From Anaerotalea alkaliphila (GTDB lineage: Bacteria; Bacillota; Clostridia; Lachnospirales; Vallitaleaceae), in contig NZ_JAAEEH010000004.1 of the NCBI RefSeq assembly GCF_010179735.1, positions 1-64,000 on the forward strand: a DNA stretch of 64,000 bases, written 5' to 3'. A model generated the notes under the pieces. That model was not told the origin of the DNA, ran no database searches, and saw only the letters and a list, made by a program, of their open reading frames with translations. Shown here one piece after another: positions 1 to 8,797 of the stretch (position 1 is its first letter; every line of letters begins with the position of its first letter). Position numbers and translations under genes: made by a program.

Positions 1-16
1 GTTGTTGCTGGATCAT
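1..16 (-). CDS. Possible 5' end of a gene leaving the window
   Basis: On the minus strand an ATG at 16-14 follows a Shine-Dalgarno-like AAGGTGG at 31-25 with 8-nt spacing, and the codons continue open (M-I-Q-Q-Q) to the window edge. A TATAAT-like box lies at 51-46, just past the terminator of the preceding operon. Only five codons are visible, so no function can be given. In YesMN neighbourhoods a sugar permease or hydrolase gene is common, but that is only context. Confidence 0.35.
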
Positions 17-52
17 AAGGGCCACCACCTTTTTTTGATACTATGATTATAA

Positions 53-94
53 CAAAAAAAAGCTTGAATTGCAGTCTAATCTGCATTCAAGCTT
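53..94 (-). terminator. Rho-independent terminator of the SBP-kinase-regulator operon
   Basis: The arms at 60-74 and 81-94 form a 14-bp stem with one bulge and a 6-nt loop. On the minus strand the stem is followed by a run of eight T (60-53). It sits about 45 bases beyond the stop of the response regulator gene and ends that leftward unit. Confidence 0.9.
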
Positions 95-139
95 CTTTTC
101 TAATTATGAGACTTTTTCAGTGGCCTCCTGCCCAAGCGC

Positions 140-1735
140 CTACTTATGTCCCCTATATTCGACCACCGTCATGTTTGTGATTTTTTTGAACACCTTGCTG
201 AAATACTGCTGGTTGGAATAGCCGACCTCTTCAAAAATTTCCTTGATGCTCCGGTTGGATTCAAGCAGCAGCTGCTTGGCCTTCTCTATACGCAGCTTGT
301 TGATGTATAGGGACATGTTGTCCCCCGTTTCCTTCTTGAATGCGCTGCACAGATAGTGTTTGGAAAGATTGACCTCTTGCGCCACATCCTCCAGGGAGAT
401 GTTCTCCTTATAGTGGCTCCGGATGTATGCGACCGCCTGGTCGATGGCTCCTCTGGACCGTTCCTGATGCATCCGGGTGATTTCATCCACCATTTTTCGG
501 GTGAAGGATTCCGCATAACCGTACAGTTCCTCCCAATGGCCCGCATGCATGACTCTCCCATGATAGTCGGGCAATGTTTCCACCCCCCCGCTTTTCTCCA
601 GTTCAGGTCCATAACTTCCCAAGACATCTCCGAAAAGGTTGGAATAAAACAGCTTGACCGTGGCGGGGTTCGCTTGATGCTCCCAAAAATATCGCTGCAC
701 TTCCTGCAGCACCCCCCACGCCTCTGCAAGGTTTTCATGTCCCAACGCCTCCAGATAACGGTTGCCGTATTCTTTTTTCAGCTTTGGCATGTTCGGTTCC
801 TGAAAGCGGATCATGTTCATGGAAGCCAAAAATCCTTCTCCCGCCTTCTTGTAGAAAAGGATTTGCGCCTTCTCTCCAAATCCTTTGTAGAGCACGCCCA
901 GATCCGAGAGGTTTTCTATGATGTCGGAATAGACAATGTTCAGGCCCTTGTCAAAATACTGTTTGGCACCGTTGTTGAAGGCACTGAACATTCTCAGCAT
1001 TTCCGTCTTGTTCAATGTCCTTTCCGCGACAAGGAATACATGGGCGCTTCCCTGGTGTTGGTACAGGTAGTGCACGCCCTTTTCCATCAGGTGGTCATAG
1101 ACCAGATGCAGCATCGCCTGCTGCATCTGTGAACCCCCGGAATCCTCCGCCGGCATTTCTCCTGTAGTGGACCTGTTCATGTTGATCTGAAAAAAAGCGA
1201 AACGCGCATCTTCCAGCGGAAAGTCGACAAGCCTGCACAGCCTCTGCTGCTCCCCATCCAGCCTGAAATTGTTGAGGGCCATGGAACTGAGAAGCGTCTT
1301 TTTTATGTCCTCTTGGTTCAACGGCGCCTTTCCTGTTGCCGGTTCCTTCCTGTTCAATTGGTCCAAATTGTTTTTGAAACGCTTCATGATGGCCAGCAAT
1401 TCCTCGTCCTCCACTTCGGACTTCAGCACATAGTCATCCGCACCGACCTTCAAGGCCCTGCGTGCGTATTCAAACTCGTCATGGCAGGTCAAGACCAAAA
1501 TTTGCACGGTTTGATCTGTCTTCCGGATCTCTTCCACCAACCAAAGGCCATCCCTTTTGGGCATCTGTATGTCCGTTATGACAACATCCGGACGGCACTT
1601 CTGGTACTGCTCATATCCTTGCTCTCCGTTGGAGGCTTCCGCTGCAACCGCAAATCCATGCAGCTCCCAGTCGATGGTCGTTTTCAAGCCGACCCGGACC
1701 AATACTTCATCTTCCACAATAAGCACCTTGTACAT
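140..1735 (-). CDS. Response regulator, YesN/AraC type
   Basis: This 531-residue two-component regulator has an N-terminal receiver domain (about residues 1-120, phospho-acceptor D55 in VVITDIQMP) and a C-terminal AraC-type double helix-turn-helix (about residues 430-531). The long middle is typical of YesN-family regulators. It should bind DNA when phosphorylated by the kinase encoded just upstream, and such regulators usually control a nearby carbohydrate transport or degradation locus. A ribosome site (AGGGGG) precedes the ATG, and the gap to the kinase stop is 24 bases, so the two are co-transcribed. A strong terminator follows. The target genes are not in the window unless the gene starting at position 16 is one. 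Base composition here is less GC-rich than the sequence to the right. Confidence 0.93.
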   Translation of the reverse strand: MYKVLIVEDEVLVRVGLKTTIDWELHGFAVAAEASNGEQGYEQYQKCRPDVVITDIQMPKRDGLWLVEEIRKTDQTVQILVLTCHDEFEYARRALKVGADDYVLKSEVEDEELLAIMKRFKNNLDQLNRKEPATGKAPLNQEDIKKTLLSSMALNNFRLDGEQQRLCRLVDFPLEDARFAFFQINMNRSTTGEMPAEDSGGSQMQQAMLHLVYDHLMEKGVHYLYQHQGSAHVFLVAERTLNKTEMLRMFSAFNNGAKQYFDKGLNIVYSDIIENLSDLGVLYKGFGEKAQILFYKKAGEGFLASMNMIRFQEPNMPKLKKEYGNRYLEALGHENLAEAWGVLQEVQRYFWEHQANPATVKLFYSNLFGDVLGSYGPELEKSGGVETLPDYHGRVMHAGHWEELYGYAESFTRKMVDEITRMHQERSRGAIDQAVAYIRSHYKENISLEDVAQEVNLSKHYLCSAFKKETGDNMSLYINKLRIEKAKQLLLESNRSIKEIFEEVGYSNQQYFSKVFKKITNMTVVEYRGHK

Positions 1736-1759
1736 GACAACCCCCTTGCATTCCCTGCC

Positions 1760-3511
1760 TTATTCCGCCTTCATGCCAACCATCCCCGCCGATAGCCGGA
1801 CGACCACTCTTGTTCCTTTTCCTGGCTCGGTGTCGATTTCCAAACCGTACTGCTGCCCACAATGGAGCCGGATCCTTTGGTCCACATTGTTCAAGCCCAC
1901 CCGGCTGAACTTGTCTTTGCTCGTCTTGCTTGTAAGAAGCTGGTTCAAGGTGGCCTCTTCAATTCCAGGGCCGTCATCCTGGATTTCGACCACCAGTTCG
2001 CTTTCCTGCAAGAACGAACGGACATGGATGTGCAGCTCCGGATGCTCCTCCGTGATCCCATACAGGATGGAGTTTTCGACAATGGGCTGCAGGATCAATT
2101 TTGGAACCATGATGTCCTGGGTCCTCTCCTCCAGGTCATAAACCACATGGATGCCTTCGTTGAAGCGCAGCTCCTGGATTACGATGTAATTCCGGACATA
2201 ATCGACTTCCTCACCCAAGCTGATCATATCCCGCCCCAAATTGATGCTGATGCGCAGCAGCTTCACAAGGGCGGTGATCGCCTTGCTGACACTGAGGTTT
2301 CCCTGTATCTTGGCCATCCATTTGATCGTATTCAACGTATTGTACAAAAAATGGGGGTTTATCTGGGCATGCAGCGCCTCCAATTCAACTTCCTTCTTCT
2401 CCTGCTCTTCCCTGACGAGCCTGTGGATGAGGTTTTGCATCTCGGCAATCATCTGGTTCAAGCTTTTCCCCAACTCTCCAATTTCATCATCGGATTTGAC
2501 TTCCGTCCGTGCTGTCAGATCCCCCTTCTCGACCTGCTTCATGACCCCCTGCATCCGGATGAGGGGTTCCGTATACTTGAATGAGAAAAACAGCATGAAC
2601 CCGATGATGACAAGCACGTAGAACAGCCCGCCCCAAACGAACGCGGCTTGGATCCTGTTCATCTCCGCATACAGGTAATCCGTCGAGATTGTCTTGATCA
2701 GCTTCCAGCCGTTGGAGGAAATGGTGGAATGGATCACAACCTGGTCCACATTTCCCTGATACTCGACAAAATCCTGTCCTGCAGGATCCAATAGGGCTTG
2801 CCGGAAATAGGGTTCCTCCAGGATCGAACCTCCAATCCGTTTCTCGTTGGAAGCGCTTAGGATTTGCCCCTCGCCGTCGCAAATCAGGACCTCTGCGCCC
2901 TCATCGTCCACAAGACCCGCATACGCCTGTTTAAGGAGTGCTTCTTCAAAATACAGGACCAAATATCCCTGGTCTTTCAATGTGTTGAAATCAATGATTT
3001 TACGGGCCAGTGTGAAGTAGTTCTTTTCAAACCTTCCCGACAGGATCTGGATCTCTTCGCTTCTTGTGGGGAACCACAGGGGTTGCCCTTTTGAATTTTT
3101 CAGCGTTGCATCCATCAACAAGCCCTTGTCGATCCGATTGACGCCTGCGGAATACCGGACCCCATGGGCAACCAATTCGATCAGTTCCACATCGCTTCTG
3201 GAAGTGATGAAGCCGCGCAGCACCTGGTTGAAATCCTCATAAGAAGCCTCTTTCCTGTTCTCCAGCAGCTGCAGCAGTTCGCTGTTGGAAGTGATGGCTG
3301 TGGAAAACTTCTGAAGGTCGGAAAGGAGATAGTCCAGCTTCTCGCTGGTCTCATACACGGATTGGATGGCCGTTTGGGTATACTTGTTCTTGATGATTTC
3401 CTTGACCGTGATGGAATAGGTCACAATAATGGAAATGATCGGAACCGCAATCAGCAGGAAACCGATGCCGATCAACTTTTTTCGGACTGAACTGGTGCGC
3501 TGCTTCCTCAT
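1760..3511 (-). CDS. Sensor histidine kinase, YesM type
   Basis: This is a 583-residue membrane kinase. A transmembrane segment near residues 13-35 is followed by an extracellular sensor region to about residue 290 (dCACHE-like in placement), a second membrane segment at about 293-312, and a HAMP linker (about 313-365). The His_kinase domain has HAQINPHFLYNTLNT, with the likely phospho-histidine H387, and a HATPase domain with the G1 motif DDGPGIEE near residue 515. This is the YesM/LytS-like class, which phosphorylates an AraC-type regulator such as the next gene. Its ATGA start overlaps the stop of the solute-binding protein gene by four bases, so the translation of the two is coupled. That arrangement suggests the binding protein could present a ligand to the sensor domain. 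The ligand is unknown, although carbohydrates are usual for this family. Confidence 0.92.
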   Translation of the reverse strand: MRKQRTSSVRKKLIGIGFLLIAVPIISIIVTYSITVKEIIKNKYTQTAIQSVYETSEKLDYLLSDLQKFSTAITSNSELLQLLENRKEASYEDFNQVLRGFITSRSDVELIELVAHGVRYSAGVNRIDKGLLMDATLKNSKGQPLWFPTRSEEIQILSGRFEKNYFTLARKIIDFNTLKDQGYLVLYFEEALLKQAYAGLVDDEGAEVLICDGEGQILSASNEKRIGGSILEEPYFRQALLDPAGQDFVEYQGNVDQVVIHSTISSNGWKLIKTISTDYLYAEMNRIQAAFVWGGLFYVLVIIGFMLFFSFKYTEPLIRMQGVMKQVEKGDLTARTEVKSDDEIGELGKSLNQMIAEMQNLIHRLVREEQEKKEVELEALHAQINPHFLYNTLNTIKWMAKIQGNLSVSKAITALVKLLRISINLGRDMISLGEEVDYVRNYIVIQELRFNEGIHVVYDLEERTQDIMVPKLILQPIVENSILYGITEEHPELHIHVRSFLQESELVVEIQDDGPGIEEATLNQLLTSKTSKDKFSRVGLNNVDQRIRLHCGQQYGLEIDTEPGKGTRVVVRLSAGMVGMKAE

Positions 3512-5040
3512 CGACCGCTCCCCCTGATCCGTTCCAATGCCTCGTAAATGGATGCGCTCACGCTACGGCTGTCCAAATCCTGGGCCACCATGCGATGCAA
3601 CGCCTCCGTCAAAACCTGCTCCACCTCGTAAAAATTTGCGATTTTGGGCCGCAGATAGATGTTTTCCGGTTCCCATGCCGCCACCACGACAGGAACATAT
3701 TTCAAATATGCATCCCGCCTCTCTTCACCCTTCCTGGAATCCACATCCATCTGCAACTCCAGGGCATCATAGGCCGAGTGGCGTGTGGGCAGACTCCCCC
3801 CTTCCGGATGCTGCAGGATCCTCAATTGCATTTCTTTGGATGTGGCCCATACGATATAAAGCCATGCCGCTTGCTTTTCAGCCTCGGTCGCGTACTTGTT
3901 GATTCCGATTCCGGATCCTCCATAGATGTTTCCGCTTCTGGAATCCCCATAGGGAAGCAGGGCATACCCGATCTTTCCCGCCACCTTGGAGTGTGCGGTA
4001 TTCTCCAGATGGGTGGCGTTCTCATCCCAGTTTGGCATCATTGCGATTTCTCCGTTCAGAAACGCATTGGCTGAATCCGTCCAGTTCCATCGGATGCTGT
4101 CGGGAGCAGAAGCCGCAACCACCTTTTTGTACATCTCCAACGCTTGAACGAACTCCTCCTCCATCACCCTGGTTGCATGGAATGTCAGCTGCCCCACCGT
4201 TTGGATGTGCTCTCCAGTAAAGTAGTCGCCCCCATATGCAGCCAAGATATTGGAGAAGTCGCAAAACACGGAGTTATGCTCTTGTGCCATGTGTCCGCTT
4301 CCATAAACGACCTGGTTGTCGGGTACCTTTTGGCTGATCCAGGCAGAGACTTCGCAATATCTTTCCCATGTGAATTCCCTGGTTCCTGGCGTCCAGTCAT
4401 AGCCCATCTCTTCCATGAACCGGTCCCTGTACTCTTCAAAAATATCTTTCCGATAATACAAAATCATTGTCGTGCTGTCGAATGGGATTGCATAGATGTT
4501 GCTGTTGTTCAGGAATTGGCCGCACACCTCTTTCTGCACCTCAAAAAAATCAACAGCATACCCGGAAATCTGCGGCAAGGACGGATTCCCCATATAGGGA
4601 TTCAATATCTCCAGATGGGTGTAGAAGCGGTTCAGTGTCTGGTACGGGTCCACATACACCAGCGGGTATTCGCCTTCCTGTGCGATGAAATCCAGATTCA
4701 CCTTCCGCGCCAATGTGTCATAATCCACCGGCCTGATTTTGATGTTGATGCCTGTGATGCGGGAGAACTCCTCATTCTCATGGGACAAAATGTTTGCCGC
4801 CAGATTGTTCTCCACAATGAAATTCAAGGTCATCCCCTCGAATTGCCGGATGTCATAATCCTCCGGAATTTCCAGGTCCTCGAAGCTCGTCCCGACAAGA
4901 CCCATCCCGTCCGGTGTATCCCCATCCGTCGTTGCACTCCGGCCCGGAACTTCGTTCCAAATGCAGGATGTGCAAAACACGGCAACCATAAGAATCGCAG
5001 CAACTTGTCTGAACATATCGATCACCATCTTCCCCCTCAC
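3508..5040 (-). CDS. Extracellular solute-binding protein, family 1 (sugar-type)
   Basis: This 510-residue exported binding protein has an N-terminal hydrophobic segment ending in CTSC, a weak lipobox because the -3 residue is Cys rather than Leu. The body resembles SBP_bac_1 carbohydrate-binding proteins (YtcQ/LipO-like), with a GGSGIGI stretch and a central TMILYYRKDIF segment. Three in-frame ATGs are possible (5040, 5028, 5016). The first is chosen because it overlaps the upstream stop as ATGA. The last would give a shorter and more typical signal peptide (MFRQVAAIL...). No permease or ATPase gene accompanies it. Instead it is followed with overlap by a sensor kinase and regulator, so a sensing role is as likely as transport. 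The ligand cannot be read from sequence. Confidence 0.85.
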   Translation of the reverse strand: MRGKMVIDMFRQVAAILMVAVFCTSCIWNEVPGRSATTDGDTPDGMGLVGTSFEDLEIPEDYDIRQFEGMTLNFIVENNLAANILSHENEEFSRITGINIKIRPVDYDTLARKVNLDFIAQEGEYPLVYVDPYQTLNRFYTHLEILNPYMGNPSLPQISGYAVDFFEVQKEVCGQFLNNSNIYAIPFDSTTMILYYRKDIFEEYRDRFMEEMGYDWTPGTREFTWERYCEVSAWISQKVPDNQVVYGSGHMAQEHNSVFCDFSNILAAYGGDYFTGEHIQTVGQLTFHATRVMEEEFVQALEMYKKVVAASAPDSIRWNWTDSANAFLNGEIAMMPNWDENATHLENTAHSKVAGKIGYALLPYGDSRSGNIYGGSGIGINKYATEAEKQAAWLYIVWATSKEMQLRILQHPEGGSLPTRHSAYDALELQMDVDSRKGEERRDAYLKYVPVVVAAWEPENIYLRPKIANFYEVEQVLTEALHRMVAQDLDSRSVSASIYEALERIRGSGR

Positions 5041-5606
5041 ATCGCACTGCGGCGCAATTCATAGAACCACCGCACCGCCGGATGCTTCAGCCGCATCCTG
5101 TCCTCCATGTCCGAGAGCCTTTTTTTCCCCACGCGCCTGTCCACCAGGGCGAGGATGTTCAGCAGGATGTCCCCGCTTTCCAGGCTTTCCTCGATGGGGC
5201 CGGTGAGGAACCTGCCCGCCGCGGCCTGGAAGTCCGATTTGCTTAAGGCTGCCTGGGCCGCCAGCATTTCCTTGGCATGGGCCGCCATCTTCCGGTTCCT
5301 GACCATCACCTCCACCCGTTCGGGAGGCACCTTCCCCCCGGCGGCCTTCCCGGCGGCCGCAAGCTCTTCCCCGCTCACCGGCATCCGGATGTCCGGATCG
5401 TTCCGCACGTCCTGCTCGTTCCCGTACCACCGGATTCCGGTGGTGTCGTCCCGCATGTCGAGGACCGCCTTCCTGTCCACCCCCAGATAGCAGCGCCCCG
5501 GCTTCTCCGGCAGGTACCGGTAGCCGGCGGGGCGGTACTCCACCCTGCCTGCCAAGGCCGGGGCAAGGAACCCTTCCAGCTGCTGTTTCATCTTACTCCA
5601 AATCAT
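5037..5606 (-). CDS. Conserved hypothetical protein, SF0329-like
   Basis: This 189-residue cytosolic protein starts WSKMKQQLEGFLAPALAGRVEY. I recall that opening from the SF0329 family of uncharacterised bacterial proteins, whose function is unknown. There is no signal peptide or membrane segment. The ATG at 5606 is preferred over the in-frame ATG at 5618 because GGAGG lies 5 bases before it. The gene overlaps the end of the MFS transporter gene by 14 bases, and its stop overlaps the start of the solute-binding protein gene. Its codons are rich in GCC, GCG and CGG, unlike the lower-GC genes that follow it leftward, so a composition boundary lies near 5040. Confidence 0.75.
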   Translation of the reverse strand: MIWSKMKQQLEGFLAPALAGRVEYRPAGYRYLPEKPGRCYLGVDRKAVLDMRDDTTGIRWYGNEQDVRNDPDIRMPVSGEELAAAGKAAGGKVPPERVEVMVRNRKMAAHAKEMLAAQAALSKSDFQAAAGRFLTGPIEESLESGDILLNILALVDRRVGKKRLSDMEDRMRLKHPAVRWFYELRRSAM

Positions 5607-6846
5607 CGTCTCCTCCATTCCCGGTGTCCGCCGGCAGTGTCAGGAACACCAGGAGCCCCGCCACGAACAGGGGGATGATGGCCAGGATGCTGTAGCGGGG
5701 ATTCCCTGTCAGCGTGGTTGTCAGCGCCATGACGCCCGGGCCGATGATGGCCGCGAACTTTCCGAAGACATTGTAGAAACCGAAGAACTCGTTGGAGTTT
5801 TGCTTGGGTATGAGCTTCGCGTAGTAGGACCTGCTCAGCGCCTGGATCCCCCCCTGGGCCGACCCGATCATGGCCCCCAGGACAAAAATGTGCCAGACGC
5901 TGGAGATGAAGAAGGCGGACACGCAGGAGACGATGTAGGTCAGGATCCCCACGGCGATCATCCTTCCGGCGGAATACCGTTTCGCCAGGTTCCCGTAGAG
6001 GATGGCGAAGGGGAAGGCGATGATCTGGATGACCAGCAGAATCCCCAGCAGCGTGAAGGTGCCCAGGGCATCCCTCCCCAGCACGGAGGTGGCGTAGGGG
6101 ACAACCATCTTTATGATGGTGTCCACTCCGTCGATGTAGAGGAAATAGGCGACCAGGAAGACGAAGGCCACCCTATGCCGCCGGATGTTCCCGAAGGTGG
6201 CTCCCAGCCTCCGGAAGCTGTTGGCCACCGGATGGGGCTCCGGTTCGATGAAGTATTTCTGCCGCACGTTCCGCAGCAAGGGGATGGTCAGCAGCCCCCA
6301 CCAGAGGGCCGTGATGAGGAACCCCAGCTGGTACCCCAGGGCCCGGTCCATCCCCAGAAGGAAGATCACCCCCAGGCTGATTCCGAAGGGGACCACGCTG
6401 GCGATGTAGCCGAAGGCGAACCCCCTGGTGGAGACCTTGTCCATCCTCCCATCCGTGGTGACATCCACCAGGAAGGAGTCGTAGAAGATGTTCGCCCCCG
6501 CGAAGCCGACGGCCGTCAGGATGTAGAACAGGACCAGCAGCTGCCACATCCCGCTTGCCGGGGGAACGAAGGCCAACAGCCCGGTGAAAAGCACCCCCAG
6601 GAGGAAAAAAAAGAGGAAGAACCGCTTCTTCTTCTCCTTGTAGTCCGCAATCGTGCCCAGGATCGGGCTGAGGACGGCGGCCACCACACTGGCAATCGTA
6701 TTGTAATAGCCCAGGTCCATGGTGCTTCCCACGTTCTCGAACATCCCGAACACCGTGGGCAGCAGCGCCGTGGTGATGGCGATGGAATACGCCGAATTCC
6801 CGCAGTCGTACAAGACCCAGGCCGTTTCCTCTTTTGTCATCCGCAT
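5593..6846 (-). CDS. MFS transporter, UMF1/Atg22-like family
   Basis: This 417-residue integral membrane protein has about 12 hydrophobic segments. The opening TKEETAWVLYDCGNSAYSI is characteristic of the UMF1 branch of the major facilitator superfamily, which is related to the vacuolar effluxer Atg22. Members are presumed to export amino acids or other small solutes, but bacterial substrates are not established. The ATG at 6846 has GGGAGG nine bases before it. An alternative ATG lies two codons downstream. Its 3' end overlaps the SF0329-like gene. It is preceded by the protease gene 22 bases away, so the two may share a transcript. Confidence 0.85.
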   Translation of the reverse strand: MRMTKEETAWVLYDCGNSAYSIAITTALLPTVFGMFENVGSTMDLGYYNTIASVVAAVLSPILGTIADYKEKKKRFFLFFFLLGVLFTGLLAFVPPASGMWQLLVLFYILTAVGFAGANIFYDSFLVDVTTDGRMDKVSTRGFAFGYIASVVPFGISLGVIFLLGMDRALGYQLGFLITALWWGLLTIPLLRNVRQKYFIEPEPHPVANSFRRLGATFGNIRRHRVAFVFLVAYFLYIDGVDTIIKMVVPYATSVLGRDALGTFTLLGILLVIQIIAFPFAILYGNLAKRYSAGRMIAVGILTYIVSCVSAFFISSVWHIFVLGAMIGSAQGGIQALSRSYYAKLIPKQNSNEFFGFYNVFGKFAAIIGPGVMALTTTLTGNPRYSILAIIPLFVAGLLVFLTLPADTGNGGDDDLE

Positions 6847-6868
6847 TTCCGTCGGCCTCCCTTTCCCC

Positions 6869-7993
6869 TTAATCGTTCAACCGGCTGTACACCCGGATGT
6901 AGTGCAGGATGTCCGACCTGGAGATGATGCCCACCAGATTCCCCTCCTCCATGACCAGCACCCGCCCCAAGCCGTTTGCGGTGATCTTGTTCAGCGCCGT
7001 ATCCACCGTGTCCCAGGGGGCCACCAGATACTCCTCCCGCAAGGGGATGGCGATGCTGTCCACGTCCGTCTGGTCCCAAGCCTCCCTTCCCAGGGACCGG
7101 ACGCCTTCCAGGGTGACCACCCCAGTGACCGTCTCCTGGTTCCGGACAGGGAAGCAGACGAACTTGTATTTGTAGAAATAGTGGTCCACCAGGTCCTGCA
7201 CGGATACCTTCCCGTCCACGGTGGCAACCGGCTCCGTCATGAAGGCCCCCACCCGGATCCGGTGGAAGAGGTCGTTCATCATGGTATTCTGGTAGCTGGA
7301 CTCCGCAAGCTGCTTGATGAACCATCCCAGGAACAGGAACCAGACGCCGCTGAAGGTATTCCCCGAGAGGAACCAGAGCAACCCCAGGAACATCAGGGAA
7401 TATCCGAAGATGTCCCCCATGGTGGCCGCCACCCGGGTGGCCAGCTGCAGGTTCCCCTTCCGCCTCCAGATCAGCGCCCGGAGCACACGCCCCCCATCCA
7501 GGGGATAGGCCGGCACCATGTTGAAAAGGGCGAGCATCAGGTTCAGGCTCCCGGCGTATTCCAGCGGGACGGCCAAAGCCGGGGACAGCCCCAGCAGTCC
7601 AGCCACATTCCTTGCCACGGAGAACACAAGGAACAGCAGCAGGCTCATGGCCGGCCCCGCCAGCGCAATCTTCAGTTCCTTGTCCGGCTCGTCCGGCTCC
7701 CTGTCCATCTGGGCCAACCCCCCGAAGATGAAGAGGGTGATCCTCTTTACGTCGATTCCCAGGTGCTTGGACACCAGGGAGTGGGACAGCTCGTGGAGCA
7801 GCACGGACAGCACCATCAGAAGGGGGACCAGGGCGCTCAGGAACCAGACCATCCCCATGGACAGTTCCGGATGGTTCCCGGGGAAATAGCCCGTCCCCAT
7901 GGAGTAGGCGATCAGCACGAAAATGAAGAACCAGCTGAAATGGAGCTCGATCTCTATCCCCTTCACTTTTACCAATACGATGGATCCCTTCAT
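6869..7993 (-). CDS. Site-2 protease family zinc metalloprotease with CBS pair
   Basis: This is a 374-residue M50 intramembrane protease. The zinc-binding HELSH lies in membrane segment 2 (about residues 65-75), and the third ligand is in the PLDGGRVLRA motif (about residues 165-175). The C-terminal third (about residues 245-374) is a tandem CBS pair, including GVVTLEGVRSLG and VGIISRSDILHYI. CBS domains in this subgroup are thought to bind adenine nucleotides and tune the protease, which cleaves substrates within the membrane. The substrate is unknown. No anti-sigma factor gene is adjacent. The start at 7993 is supported by AAGGGAG upstream. Confidence 0.9.
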   Translation of the reverse strand: MKGSIVLVKVKGIEIELHFSWFFIFVLIAYSMGTGYFPGNHPELSMGMVWFLSALVPLLMVLSVLLHELSHSLVSKHLGIDVKRITLFIFGGLAQMDREPDEPDKELKIALAGPAMSLLLFLVFSVARNVAGLLGLSPALAVPLEYAGSLNLMLALFNMVPAYPLDGGRVLRALIWRRKGNLQLATRVAATMGDIFGYSLMFLGLLWFLSGNTFSGVWFLFLGWFIKQLAESSYQNTMMNDLFHRIRVGAFMTEPVATVDGKVSVQDLVDHYFYKYKFVCFPVRNQETVTGVVTLEGVRSLGREAWDQTDVDSIAIPLREEYLVAPWDTVDTALNKITANGLGRVLVMEEGNLVGIISRSDILHYIRVYSRLND

Positions 7994-8102
7994 AGCCGCC
8001 GCTCCCTTCCCATATGCAACATCCGCAACCTGTCGTTCCAGCCCGCCGGTTTCCTTAAGATGATTCTACCACGGCACCCGCGGGATGCGCAACTCAACTC
8101 GA

Positions 8103-8141
8103 AGAAAGGCCGGAACCGACCCGTCCCGGTCGTTCCGGCCT
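8103..8141 (-). terminator. Terminator of the pst-phoU operon
   Basis: The arms at 8107-8121 and 8128-8141 form a roughly 14-bp GC-rich stem with a 6-base loop. On the minus strand this is followed by TTTCTTC. It lies three bases beyond the phoU stop. Confidence 0.85.
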
Positions 8142-8143
8142 AG

Positions 8144-8788
8144 CTAGAACTTGACTGTATTTCCCGTCTTCATGAAGATGAGCCGCTCGCAGATGTTGGT
8201 GGCGTGGTCCGCGATCCGCTCCAGATGGCGTATGATCAGGATCAGCCCCACGATCGGGCCCTCGTCCTCCTCCCGCTCCTTAAGGTCCCGGAGCAGGTCC
8301 CTATGTATCCTGTAGCGAAGCTCGTCGATCACGTCGTCCTTTGCGGCGATTTCATAGGCGAACTGCTCGTTTTCCAGAAGGAACGCCTTGATGCTGGAGT
8401 CCAGCATGTACCTCACCTTTTTTTCCATCTCCCGCAGCCCGGCGGGTTCCTTCACCCTGTAGCTGCCCAGGTCCCGCACGATTTCCGCGATGTTGCAGCT
8501 GTAGTCCCCCACCCGCTCCAGGTCGGTGACGATCTGCAGCACGGACACCATATGCCGGAGGTCGGAGGCCAAAGGGCTTTGGGTGGCCGCCAGCGTCACG
8601 CAAAGGTGCTCTATTTCCTTGTCCAGTTCGTTGATGAGCCGGTCGTTCTCCAGCACCTTCCCCGCCAGCACGGCATCCTGTTCCCGGAAGGCCTGCATGG
8701 CCTGGTCGATGCTCTCCAGCACCATTTCCCCCATCCGGATGATCCTGCCGTCGATTTCCCTTACCCTGTCGTCCAATATTTCCCGCAT
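8144..8788 (-). CDS. phoU: Phosphate transport system regulator PhoU
   Basis: This 214-residue all-alpha protein has the two tandem three-helix PhoU repeats. The conserved metal-site signatures appear as VGDYSCNIAEI (about residues 95-105) and ERIADHATNICE (about residues 190-201). PhoU links the PstSCAB transporter to phosphate signalling and limits uptake when phosphate is plentiful. It is the last gene of the operon, nine bases after pstB, with TAGGAGA before its ATG. No PhoR/PhoP pair is present in the window, so the signalling partner lies elsewhere. Confidence 0.96.
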   Translation of the reverse strand: MREILDDRVREIDGRIIRMGEMVLESIDQAMQAFREQDAVLAGKVLENDRLINELDKEIEHLCVTLAATQSPLASDLRHMVSVLQIVTDLERVGDYSCNIAEIVRDLGSYRVKEPAGLREMEKKVRYMLDSSIKAFLLENEQFAYEIAAKDDVIDELRYRIHRDLLRDLKEREEDEGPIVGLILIIRHLERIADHATNICERLIFMKTGNTVKF

Positions 8789-8797
8789 GCCTGTCTC

